DNA of 64,000 nt from Liolophura sinensis (lineage: Eukaryota > Mollusca > Polyplacophora > Chitonida > Chitonidae). The translations under genes and the position numbers were made by a program. Shown piece by piece: positions 60,401 through 62,016 of this stretch. The notes beneath the pieces are model-generated. The model made no database searches. It worked only from the letters and a program-made list of their open reading frames with translations, and was not told the DNA's origin. The stretch spans positions 80,141,084 through 80,205,083 of the forward strand of contig NC_088300.1 in NCBI RefSeq assembly GCF_032854445.1, written 5' to 3'. The number at the start of each line of letters is the position of its first letter. The first letter of the stretch is position 1.

Positions 60401-62016
60401 TAGGTACCTGCATTCAGAGTGGGATAGCTGGTGTGCCACACCTTCTTTACTGGTGATCTAAAAGGGGAATATTCTTGAGCAAGGCCTTTATCCAGACTGA
60501 CTCGGAAATTTTCAAAATTGCGTGGGCAGTAAAAAATATTGAAAAGAAAAAAGAAATCATGTGACGTGTTGTGACTTTTAGTTTGAAAATACAATACACT
60601 TTGGACCCAAAGCTTGTTTTAATGAACTGAACTGATTCTGGTGGGGGCTTTCTGATGGAAGTTTGTCATAACACTGAAGTCGGAGGCTTTAAAGGAAGGC
60701 TGCCATAAATGAGTGTAAAAAGGAGTTATTAAAGAAGTTTGGTCATAAAAGGAGAAGTAAAAAGTTAAAAGAAGTTAAGAAATGTGGCCACAAACTATTA
60801 TAAGAAGGAGTAAAGAAATGTGGCCATAAACTAGTGTAAGAAGGAGTAAAGAAATGTGGCCATAAACTAGTGTAAGAAGGAGTAAAGAAATGTGTGATAT
60901 GGCAGTGCCATATATTTGCTTGTGCATAGCTAGAATCCATCTCAAAATTGACATTGTTTTGATACAACTGCTCAGTTTATTTTTAATCCAGCAAGGCTTG
61001 GGTTGGTTGCAAAGGATGACTCTTGCTTGTTGTAACATGAATCTCAAAACATGCATATTTTTTTGTGTGTTTCATTATTATTTTGAATTATCTTGAATGA
61101 ATGTATTTAGCATGTTACATAATCCATTAATTTGTCTCTGTTTGTAGACCTGTGGAGAATGGGTATGATCTCCACGGCATGCACACCAACATAAGCAGCT
61201 GTAACTTAGCCTCTGCTGTTGGTGAACCTCAGGAGGGCATAGCAGAGGAAAATGGCCCTGCTCAGGAGGATGGCATTTGTGGCTCGGACCAATTTGGTAA
61301 TTGTTGCTTTCTTCTCCTGCTGACATCCATGCGTTTCTATGGTAAAGAAATGTTGGAAAGTGGACAAAGTGAGAGAACTGCATGAACTGTCAGCTTAGCA
61401 GTAATCTAGTATATGTCATTACTGTTATTTATGTATTTTGGATGATGTTAAAGCTGTAAGGGTTCCACGATTAAGGCAGTTGACAGGTTTATCTGTGGCC
61501 ACAAATCTAACCTGGTAACTGTCATTATTCTCATTTGGTAAACAGCTTAGTTTATTATCTGACAAGCAGCTTCTTGAATAACTTTTGTATGACGTATAAT
61601 TAGCATTTAACATATTTAAACAAAGGGGGATATGCTTGCAATGCACAGTGAATAATTGGCTCTCATTAAAACCTGTTTTTGCTTCAGCCGTTTGTCCCGA
61701 GGTGGGTGTTCCCCAGCTGCCTATTCGCTTCACGCTACACAGCGAGACTCCAAGTCGACCAGGAACACCGTCCTTTTCTCCTGACAAACAGGAGAAGTTA
61801 GTCACTCCTGAAGCCTTACAGATGGCGCTGACCAGCACTGCTCGCTCCCACTCTCCCAAATCCCCTGTCTACTCCCCAGAGCCCCCGGAACCCCTGGAAC
61901 GCCGTAGATACTGTTGGGAAACCGTGAAGGAGACAGAGGTCACAGAGATGAGGCAGGAAGACCAGTGTAACTGTCAGCAAGAACTTACCTGTGGGGACAA
62001 GGAAATACTCCTGTAG
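13722..62016 (+). CDS. Atypical soluble guanylate cyclase subunit (Gyc-88E/89D-like), whole gene, 13 coding exons
   Basis: The gene encodes a cytosolic heme-dependent guanylate cyclase subunit, which converts GTP to cGMP in response to a bound gas (NO or O2). Exons are 13722-14359, 29345-29497, 32708-32904, 35468-35597, 43508-43654, 45355-45501, 47529-47688, 50037-50146, 50721-50810, 59554-59675, 60264-60296, 61148-61296 and 61688-62016. All borders are GT-AG with matching phases, giving about 801 residues. Domain order is H-NOX (about 1-185), HNOBA/PAS-like region (about 210-370), signalling helix (about 374-410), cyclase catalytic domain (about 412-610) and a low-complexity tail. The start MYGMLLES matches the family N-terminus. 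The axial heme His falls at residue 105, as in sGC beta1. Retained catalytic residues are E473, D477, C544, N551 and R555; the first metal Asp is Tyr (Y433). One frameshift near 13940 must be allowed. The Gyc-88E/89D assignment rests on remembered family sequence and was not tested by alignment. Confidence 0.9.
13940..13941 (+). other. Frameshift point inside the H-NOX exon
   Basis: Upstream codons ending in GLG (13932-13940) are in the ATG frame. [11 protein letters not shown] begins at 13940 in another frame, and the ATG frame runs into unrelated sequence and a stop at 14043-14045. The local bases are GGTTCG, where GGTTTCG would keep the frame, so loss of one T from a short T run fits. The other 12 coding exons are open and in phase, so an assembly error or a private allele is more likely than a decayed gene. 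Confidence 0.8.
14360..15379 (+). other. Start of large sGC intron 1, with a degenerate tandem array at 14625-14912
   Basis: The intron between coding exons 1 and 2 spans 14360-29344. In its first kb an imperfect repeat of about 42 bp (core GAAGGTGTTTTATA) occurs about seven times, and an 82-bp block is duplicated at about 14736 and 14818. The rest is AT-rich unique sequence. Confidence 0.75.
15380..15639 (+). mobile_element. SINE, family A, copy 3
   Basis: A near full-length copy. Head GTGGCTCAGTTAGTTAGTGC (box A), box B region GAGTTCATTTCCAGC (decayed), body GGTCGTGGGTTTCCCCCGGG, tail TTGAGTACGGCATAAAAGAC ending CAATCAAATAAATAA. It lies in sGC intron 1, same orientation as the gene. Confidence 0.9.
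15640..16567. other. Intron sequence, nothing recognised
   Basis: Unique AT-rich sequence inside sGC intron 1; no exon supported on either strand. Confidence 0.55.
16568..17010. repeat. Minisatellite, about 56-60-bp unit, 8 copies
   Basis: The unit contains GGGCCAAAGTCACAGACCCC followed by TGGAACTACATGTACTGTCC, then a variable linker (AGCTCGGTATG or AGCTCAGAACGTATG) that alternates the unit length. Confidence 0.93.
17011..17640. other. Intron sequence, nothing recognised
   Basis: No repeat or exon signal seen. Confidence 0.5.
17641..19912. repeat. Minisatellite, 18-bp unit, about 125 copies, with a 703-bp higher-order duplication
   Basis: The unit is GGTCCATGTGGTATTGCT with GGCCCATGTGATATTGCT and TGTTGTATTGCT variants. 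A block starting at about 18738 recurs at 19441 (offset 703 bp), each carrying the same variant order and the same one-base insertion (GCCCCAATGTG). The 18-bp period gives six-residue peptide repeats (CGIAGP, VLLVHV, MDQQYH) open on both strands for up to 600 codons. Confidence 0.96.
19913..22823. other. Intron sequence, nothing recognised
   Basis: 2.9 kb of AT-rich unique sequence in sGC intron 1. Short open frames only. The stretch just before 22824 is somewhat more G+C-rich, without a clear feature. Confidence 0.5.
22824..24173. repeat. Segmental tandem duplication, copy 1 (1350 bp)
   Basis: It begins GAAAACTTCTGTCCTCAACA and recurs 1350 bp downstream. It contains eight copies of a roughly 53-bp minisatellite (core GGGCTTTGTGGACCAAGTAC, 22997-23421) and a triple TTTAACTGGTCATTG at about 23936. 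Confidence 0.95.
24174..25469. repeat. Segmental tandem duplication, copy 2 (about 1296 bp)
   Basis: Almost identical to 22824-24173: outside the minisatellite I count only about five substitutions. The size difference comes mainly from seven rather than eight internal 53-bp units (24347-24716). Copy 2 ends at AGATTTAAGCGG, where unique sequence resumes. Confidence 0.95.
25470..25904. other. Intron sequence, nothing recognised
   Basis: Unique sequence between the segmental duplication and the next minisatellite. Confidence 0.5.
25905..28429. repeat. Minisatellite, 33-bp unit, about 76 copies
   Basis: The unit contains GTACTGATTGCTGGTGTTCA followed by GGCAGGCGCCATA. A distinct variant (GCTGATGTTAAGGTAGTCACC) is interspersed at regular spacing, and blocks of several units recur (for example near 26840-27120 and 27160-27480). 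The 33-bp period yields an 11-residue hydrophobic peptide repeat ([11 protein letters not shown]), open for 278 codons. Confidence 0.95.
28430..29344. other. End of sGC intron 1, nothing else recognised
   Basis: Unique AT-rich sequence ending in the acceptor of coding exon 2. The open frame 28917-29501 overlaps exon 2 in the wrong frame and is a shadow. Confidence 0.6.
29345..29497 (+). CDS. sGC coding exon 2: start of HNOBA/PAS-like domain
   Basis: This is a phase 0-0 exon of 51 codons (residues about 214-264) reading [15 protein letters not shown] and ending PVMSFTWDN. It matches the beginning of the heme-NO-binding-associated domain, which mediates dimerisation and signal relay in sGC. 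The acceptor is TTGGCAG before 29345 and the donor is GTAAGT at 29498. It follows exon 1 directly (VFFK then VFPF), as in the family. Confidence 0.88.
29770..32628. repeat. Minisatellite, about 86-bp unit, about 33 copies, filling sGC intron 2
   Basis: The unit contains GTGTACAAGTCAAGTAGAGT, AAAGTTTGGTGTAGATTTGT, GAGTCAAGTACATGTAGTTT and GAGCTTTGCAGTAGATT. Early units (to about 29990) are diverged; later ones are nearly identical. A block with a 2-bp loss (AGTAGAGTAAAG) recurs about 426 bp apart (about 30470 and 30900), showing five-unit higher-order copying. It ends 80 bp before coding exon 3. Confidence 0.95.
32708..32904 (+). CDS. sGC coding exon 3: HNOBA domain, middle part
   Basis: The acceptor is TTCCTGACAG before 32708 and the donor is GTAAGT at 32905, in phase 2. 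The exon encodes [12 protein letters not shown] through [15 protein letters not shown] and ends FLCTPL across the junction. The LRGQM and FLCTP elements are typical of the second half of HNOBA. Residues are about 265-330. The intron that follows turns into a 50-bp minisatellite exactly at the donor. Confidence 0.87.
32905..33899. repeat. Minisatellite, 50-bp unit, about 20 copies, starting at a splice donor
   Basis: The unit contains GTACGTTCTGACAGCAAACT followed by GTACATCGTGATCTGTGCCT. The first unit is GTAAGTTCTGACATGAAACT, so position 1 of the array is the GT of the exon 3 donor. The antisense strand reads open for over 400 codons; treated as a by-product. Confidence 0.94.
33900..34432. 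other. Intron sequence, nothing recognised
   Basis: AT-rich unique sequence between the 50-bp array and a SINE. Confidence 0.5.
34433..34782 (+). mobile_element. tRNA-derived SINE, family B, near full length
   Basis: The head resembles a tRNA (GACTCAGTTGGTAGAGTGTC as box A, CCAGGGTCATTCCTGGG near box B). The body holds AAGGCTGTAAAAGAGGAAGT. The tail is CGTCATATGACTGAAAACTT, then TTAAGTACGAGGTTAAACCT and a degenerate CACTCA run. The same tail recurs at 55500 and 57380. Distinct from family A. Confidence 0.82.
35040..35251. repeat. Minisatellite, 15-bp unit, about 14 copies
   Basis: The unit is TTGTCAGGATTTGTG, with some units one codon shorter. It lies in sGC intron 3, about 220 bp before coding exon 4. 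Confidence 0.94.
35468..35597 (+). CDS. sGC coding exon 4: end of HNOBA and start of signalling helix
   Basis: The acceptor is TTGTTTCACAG before 35468 and the donor is GTAGTA at 35598, in phase 0. It encodes [20 protein letters not shown] and then [20 protein letters not shown]. The LYINDLS.HD.SRD..LAG block is a strong sGC signature preceding the coiled-coil signalling helix. Its one-base entry phase completes the Leu codon of exon 3. Residues are about 330-373. Confidence 0.9.
35598..37279. other. Start of sGC intron 4, with a 55-bp tandem repeat at 35876-36141
   Basis: Five copies of a unit containing TTTTTGTCACTATTGTTTCC followed by AGCACATGTACTTCTGGTAT. The remainder (36142-37279) is unique sequence with short open frames and no exon signal. 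Confidence 0.8.
37280..37553 (+). mobile_element. SINE, family A, copy 4 (best-preserved)
   Basis: Full head TGGCCTCTGTGGCTCAGTTG with GTTAGCGCGCTAGC (box A), box B region GAGATCAAGTCCAGC, body CAGCAACCTGCGGATGG, tail GAGTACGGCGTAAAACACCA then ATCAAATATATGAATAAATA. It is the best internal reference for the family in this window. Confidence 0.92.
37554..38576. other. Intron sequence, nothing recognised
   Basis: AT-rich unique sequence; the minus open frame at 37761-38042 has no recognised feature. Confidence 0.5.
38577..40695. repeat. Minisatellite, 53-bp unit, about 40 copies
   Basis: The unit contains CCAGGCCATGTGCTCCACCG, TGGCGGTGTACATGCTGTGC and TGCCCTGTGTAGA. Variants (for example AAATGCTGTTCTGGCCTG) recur in the same order about 580 bp apart (38780 and 39365) and again at 39735, showing block duplication. 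The 53-bp period rotates frames, giving overlapping minus-strand open frames up to 394 codons. Confidence 0.95.
40696..42175. other. Intron sequence, nothing recognised
   Basis: Unique AT-rich sequence in sGC intron 4. A short direct duplication (TTTTTTTTAGTCATGC, about 41668-41703) is the only structure noted. Confidence 0.5.
42176..42500. repeat. Minisatellite, 30-bp unit, about 11 copies
   Basis: The unit contains TGGTTATGCTGTACTGTTGT followed by ATCTCTACAC. It is followed immediately by a second, unrelated array. Confidence 0.94.
42503..42712. repeat. Minisatellite, 27-bp unit, about 8 copies
   Basis: The unit contains GTGTCAGGTGTAAAGTGACA followed by AATGTCT. Directly adjacent to the preceding 30-bp array and to a SINE fragment on the right. 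Confidence 0.93.
42715..42850 (+). mobile_element. SINE, family A, copy 5 (head-truncated, internally deleted)
   Basis: It retains box B-like TTTCAAGTCCAATTC, CCGGCCATACATGGGAAGGT, AACCTGCAGATGGTTGTTGG and the tail TTGTGTACGGCATAGATCGC, then CAATCAAATAAATGAATAAA. The middle, with the TGCCTGGTTTCC segment, is missing. Confidence 0.8.
42851..43507. other. End of sGC intron 4, nothing recognised
   Basis: AT-rich sequence ending in the coding exon 5 acceptor. Confidence 0.55.
43508..43654 (+). CDS. sGC coding exon 5: signalling helix into catalytic domain
   Basis: The acceptor is CTCTGTTGCAG before 43508 and the donor is GTAAGAA at 43655; phase 0-0, 49 codons. It encodes a heptad-like helix ([20 protein letters not shown]) followed by [17 protein letters not shown], the conserved linker at the start of the cyclase catalytic domain. 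It ends DPVDTCE. The last 25 or so coding bases plus the donor are repeated about 14 times downstream. Residues are 374-422. Confidence 0.9.
43655..44430. repeat. Minisatellite of about 43 bp that duplicates the exon 5 end and its donor
   Basis: The unit contains ACCCTGTGGACACCTGTGAG, then GTAAGAACCTGAGAACAGGA. The first unit overlaps the coding end (43630-43654) and the real donor. About 14-18 units follow, most keeping GAGGTAAG or GTGAGTAAG, which are good 5' splice-site matches. Units of 36 to 55 bp are interspersed. Confidence 0.94.
44431..45354. other. Intron sequence, nothing recognised
   Basis: Unique AT-rich sequence between the array and coding exon 6. Confidence 0.55.
45355..45501 (+). 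CDS. sGC coding exon 6: catalytic domain, first metal-site segment (Asp replaced by Tyr)
   Basis: The acceptor is TTATTTGGTAG before 45355 and the donor is GTAAGTA at 45502; phase 0-0, 49 codons (423-471). It reads [20 protein letters not shown]. The class III cyclase pattern at this position is FSDIVGFT, where the Asp binds catalytic metal. Here codon TAC (45385-45387) gives Tyr 433, and Thr of GFT is Met. Mammalian beta1 also lacks this Asp, so the subunit may need a partner that supplies the metal site. Confidence 0.9.
45519..45605 (+). mobile_element. Possible tRNA-like SINE fragment (third family)
   Basis: CCATGGTCTAGTGGTTAAAT resembles a tRNA box A region, and GGTTCAAACCC follows at about 45740 as a box B-like element, but the spacing is too long for one intact head. 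Either two fragments or chance. Confidence 0.35.
45775..46245. repeat. Degenerate minisatellite, about 50-bp unit, about 9 copies
   Basis: The unit contains CTGCCTTTGGGGCCTTCAGG followed by GGCACTCCAGTTTCCC and a CTCTCACTG segment. Alternating subtypes (CACACCAGTTTCCCCACTCT and CACTCCAGTTTCCCTGCTCT) suggest a dimeric unit of about 100 bp. Confidence 0.88.
46246..47528. other. Rest of sGC intron 6, with a 25-bp tandem array at 46647-46806
   Basis: Six to seven near-identical copies of CCAGCTTGGAAAGTGTGTAG plus ACATG. The remainder is AT-rich unique sequence leading into coding exon 7. Confidence 0.8.
47529..47688 (+). CDS. sGC coding exon 7: catalytic domain, second metal Asp and guanine-recognition Glu
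   Basis: The acceptor is TGACATTCAG before 47529 and the donor is GTGAGT at 47689, in phase 1. It encodes [20 protein letters not shown] through KQKLNIRI. E473 (guanine recognition) and D477 (second metal ligand, codon 47544-47546) of the VETxGD motif are present. The final 43 or so coding bases and the donor form the unit of the minisatellite that fills the next 1.8 kb. Confidence 0.92.
47689..49497. repeat. Minisatellite of about 64 bp that duplicates the exon 7 end and its donor, about 28 copies
   Basis: The unit contains GACCAACCCACACACCAAAC, AGAAACTCAACATCAGAATA, then G|GTGAGTTGGGG and a G-rich linker (GGTAGGGAAGG). The first unit is the coding end of exon 7 itself (from about 47646). 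Nearly every unit keeps ATAGGTGAGT. Longer units (about 76-80 bp) carry extra G/A linker; 47761-47776 is a run of 16 G. Confidence 0.96.
49498..50036. other. End of sGC intron 7, nothing recognised
   Basis: AT-rich unique sequence ending at the coding exon 8 acceptor. Confidence 0.55.
50037..50146 (+). CDS. sGC coding exon 8: catalytic core with purine-binding Cys and catalytic Asn/Arg
   Basis: The acceptor is TGTTTTTCAG before 50037 and the donor is GTGAGT at 50147. The exon enters in phase 1 and leaves in phase 0. It reads [20 protein letters not shown] and then [18 protein letters not shown]544 (guanine recognition), N551 and R555 (transition state) are all present. The usual MPRYC is MPQYC here. 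This is the clearest diagnostic exon of the gene. Confidence 0.94.
50147..50720. other. sGC intron 8, nothing recognised
   Basis: Short AT-rich intron; no repeat or nested gene. Confidence 0.7.
50721..50810 (+). CDS. sGC coding exon 9: catalytic domain C-terminal part
   Basis: The acceptor is TTCATTTCAG before 50721 and the donor is GTGAGAA at 50811; phase 0-0, 30 codons. It encodes [20 protein letters not shown] and ends RGHINIK. This matches the segment HISE...G.....RG.I.IKGKG that closes the cyclase fold, and it continues into [10 protein letters not shown] of the next exon. The following intron, 50811-59553, hosts the nested fibrinogen-related gene on the other strand. Confidence 0.9.
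51015..51169. repeat. Imperfect inverted repeat (arms about 42-46 bp)
   Basis: The left arm ends AAGCTGTTAAGTAGCGAAC (to 51055) and the right arm begins GTTCGCTACTTAACAGCTTT (from 51124). Outer parts AAGGTCGTACATG and CTGGTATGACCTT pair imperfectly. The loop is about 68 bp. It could fold as a hairpin or be a MITE remnant; no target-site duplication was established. Confidence 0.8.
51382..51421. repeat. (TA)n microsatellite, about 19-20 repeats
   Basis: An uninterrupted TA run within the large sGC intron, about 650 bp downstream of the FReD stop in minus orientation. Confidence 0.97.
51422..52068. other. FReD 3' flank / sGC intron sequence
   Basis: Unique sequence downstream of the FReD stop on the minus strand; probably 3' UTR in part. 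No minus-strand AATAAA lies within it; the nearest is at 51366-51371. Confidence 0.45.
52069..52874 (-). CDS. FReD coding exon 3: fibrinogen C-terminal domain and acidic tail
   Basis: The acceptor CTGGTTACCAG precedes 52874; the stop TAA is at 52071-52069. The fibrinogen domain starts [20 protein letters not shown] and shows [19 protein letters not shown], a DKDQDAW loop, a [14 protein letters not shown] segment and RRTEMKLKP at the end. It is followed by 52 residues dominated by Asp and Glu (about 337-368) with interspersed Tyr. The tail ends RYGRPAPIG. Confidence 0.93.
52069..54815 (-). CDS. Secreted fibrinogen-related protein (FReD) nested in an sGC intron, whole gene
   Basis: Three coding exons on the minus strand (54815-54592, 53550-53429, 52874-52069) join in phase to 383 residues. 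Order: signal peptide (about 1-26), helical/coiled-coil segment (about 35-90), basic linker, fibrinogen C-terminal domain (about 116-331) and an acidic Asp/Glu/Tyr tail (332-383). Hallmarks are [15 protein letters not shown], a calcium-loop-like DKDQDAW and [14 protein letters not shown]. Such lectin-like proteins act outside the cell, often as recognition molecules in mollusc immunity (ficolin- or FREP-like without Ig domains). It lies inside sGC intron 50811-59553 in opposite orientation. The nearest minus-strand AATAAA is at about 51366-51371, some 700 nt past the stop. A tenascin/angiopoietin-type fibrinogen protein is an alternative label. Confidence 0.9.
52875..53428 (-). other. FReD intron 2, nothing recognised
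   Basis: A short intron of ordinary composition between the linker exon and the fibrinogen-domain exon. Confidence 0.7.
53429..53550 (-). CDS. FReD coding exon 2: helical linker
   Basis: The minus-strand acceptor CTCTCTCTTTCAG precedes 53550 and the donor GTAGGT starts at 53428. It enters in phase 2 and leaves in phase 1. It encodes [20 protein letters not shown] and ends LKGIPMSR, a basic linker leading to the Asp-Cys start of the fibrinogen domain. Joining restores Gly at the first junction and Asp at the second. Confidence 0.82.
53560..54385. repeat. Minisatellite, about 80-bp unit, about 11 copies, in FReD intron 1
   Basis: The unit contains GTATTAACAAAGCTTGCTAT, TTGCTGACATCCATCAGGGG and TGAAATTGGTGTGCTCATAT. 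The central units are nearly identical; the first (53560-53640) and last are diverged or shorter. The array starts within about 10 bp of the exon 2 acceptor. Confidence 0.95.
54592..54815 (-). CDS. FReD coding exon 1: signal peptide and coiled coil
   Basis: The start codon is at 54815-54813, seven bases after a strong minus-strand acceptor (CCCCCTCTTTGCAG, exon from 54821), so a noncoding upstream exon is expected. It encodes [20 protein letters not shown], a clear secretion signal, then a charged helical region with Cys 31 and Cys 49 that could link chains. The donor GTGAGA begins at 54591, in phase 2. An in-frame Met upstream at 54887 lies before the acceptor and is not used. Confidence 0.82.
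54822..55427. other. Upstream of FReD exon 1, nothing recognised
   Basis: AT-rich sequence; probably the FReD 5'-UTR intron in minus orientation. Confidence 0.45.
55428..55567 (+). mobile_element. SINE, family B, 3' fragment
   Basis: It retains CGTCATATGACTGAAAAATT, GTTAAGTACAATGTTAAACC and a clean CACT tandem tail (CCAAGCACTCACTCACTCAC). The same 3' end as the element at 34433-34782. Confidence 0.85.
55568..57204. other. Intron sequence; possible FReD 5'-UTR exon near 56410-56600
   Basis: Apart from the minus-strand donor at 56409, the region shows no recognisable exon. The G+C-richer stretch 56600-56880 has short open frames on both strands but no known domain. Confidence 0.4.
56410..56600 (-). 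promoter_or_regulatory. Possible 5'-UTR exon of the FReD gene
   Basis: A good minus-strand donor (ACAG|GTAAGAG, donor from 56409) lies about 1.6 kb upstream of the acceptor before FReD exon 1 (54822-54823). The sequence just upstream in minus orientation has no long open frame. This is only splice-signal reasoning; the exon's own start and any promoter are not visible. Confidence 0.25.
57205..57456. mobile_element. Composite SINE remnants (family A antisense tail, family B 3' end)
   Basis: At about 57230-57265 ACTCAGGAATATTTCACTTG resembles the antisense tail of family A. At 57378-57456 CGTCATATGACTGGAAAATT with AAGGTTAAACCCCAAGCATT is the family B 3' end in plus orientation. Both are decayed, so a nested or hybrid insertion is possible. 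Confidence 0.6.
57457..57964. other. Intron sequence, nothing recognised
   Basis: Unique AT-rich sequence before the next array. Confidence 0.5.
57965..58690. repeat. Minisatellite, about 75-bp unit, about 9 copies
   Basis: The unit contains CACCACAGGCAAACCAGGGG, TGGACTAGTAGCTGGCGACT and GGGTTCCCTGTAGTGCTTCA. The right-hand units (from about 58450) are diverged and longer. Confidence 0.94.
58700..59530. repeat. Degenerate minisatellite, about 28-bp unit, about 30 copies
   Basis: The unit contains GTGTGCTTATGCCTGGCTGT followed by GACAGGAT. It ends about 25 bp before the coding exon 10 acceptor, leaving only a short unique acceptor region. Confidence 0.92.
59554..59675 (+). CDS. sGC coding exon 10: end of catalytic domain
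   Basis: The acceptor is TATTGACAG before 59554 and the donor is GTAAGTA at 59676, in phase 2. It encodes [20 protein letters not shown] and then a Gln-rich stretch ending QQQKQL. GKG.M.TYWL is the conserved end of nucleotide cyclase domains, so catalysis ends at about residue 605 and the rest is C-terminal extension. A 28-bp minisatellite ends about 25 bp upstream of the acceptor. Confidence 0.9.
59676..60263. other. sGC intron 10, nothing recognised
   Basis: AT-rich unique sequence between coding exons 10 and 11. Confidence 0.6.
60264..60296 (+). CDS. sGC coding exon 11: 33-nt microexon in the C-terminal extension
   Basis: The acceptor is TTATTCACAG before 60264 and the donor is GTAGGT at 60297. 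It enters and leaves in phase 2 and encodes [10 protein letters not shown] plus split codons. It fits exactly between exons 10 and 12 in phase and continues an amphipathic stretch. There is no homology check for so short an exon; support is splice signals and phase only. Confidence 0.65.
60297..61147. other. sGC intron 11, with a 36-bp tandem repeat at 60745-60895
   Basis: About four copies of a unit with GTAAAGAAATGTGGCCATAA followed by ACTAGTGTAAGAAGGA. Otherwise ordinary intron sequence. Confidence 0.8.
61148..61296 (+). CDS. sGC coding exon 12: C-terminal extension
   Basis: The acceptor is CTGTTTGTAG before 61148 and the donor is GTAATT at 61297, in phase 1. It encodes [20 protein letters not shown] and an acidic stretch ending [10 protein letters not shown]. 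No recognised domain. The weaker donor could be read through, giving an alternative C-terminus that stops at 61383-61385. Assigned by phase compatibility with exons 11 and 13. Confidence 0.65.
61297..61687. other. sGC intron 12, nothing recognised
   Basis: AT-rich sequence between coding exons 12 and 13; read-through would stop at 61383-61385. Confidence 0.6.
61688..62016 (+). CDS. sGC coding exon 13: Pro/Ser-rich C-terminus and stop
   Basis: The acceptor is TTTTTGCTTCAG before 61688, entering in phase 1; the stop is TAG at 62014-62016. It encodes [20 protein letters not shown], then a Pro/Ser-rich region (SRSHSPK-like, [13 protein letters not shown]) and ends GDKEILL. Gyc-88E-type subunits often carry long low-complexity tails. 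The last 16 or so residues and the stop are encoded by the first unit of the 54-bp minisatellite beginning at about 61968. No polyadenylation signal is visible before the window ends. Confidence 0.72.

Noticed and set aside
13722-62016. Reading the cyclase gene as a pseudogene because of the H-NOX frameshift
   Set aside because: Twelve other coding exons are open, in phase and have good splice sites; one missing base in a T run is more simply an assembly error or rare allele.
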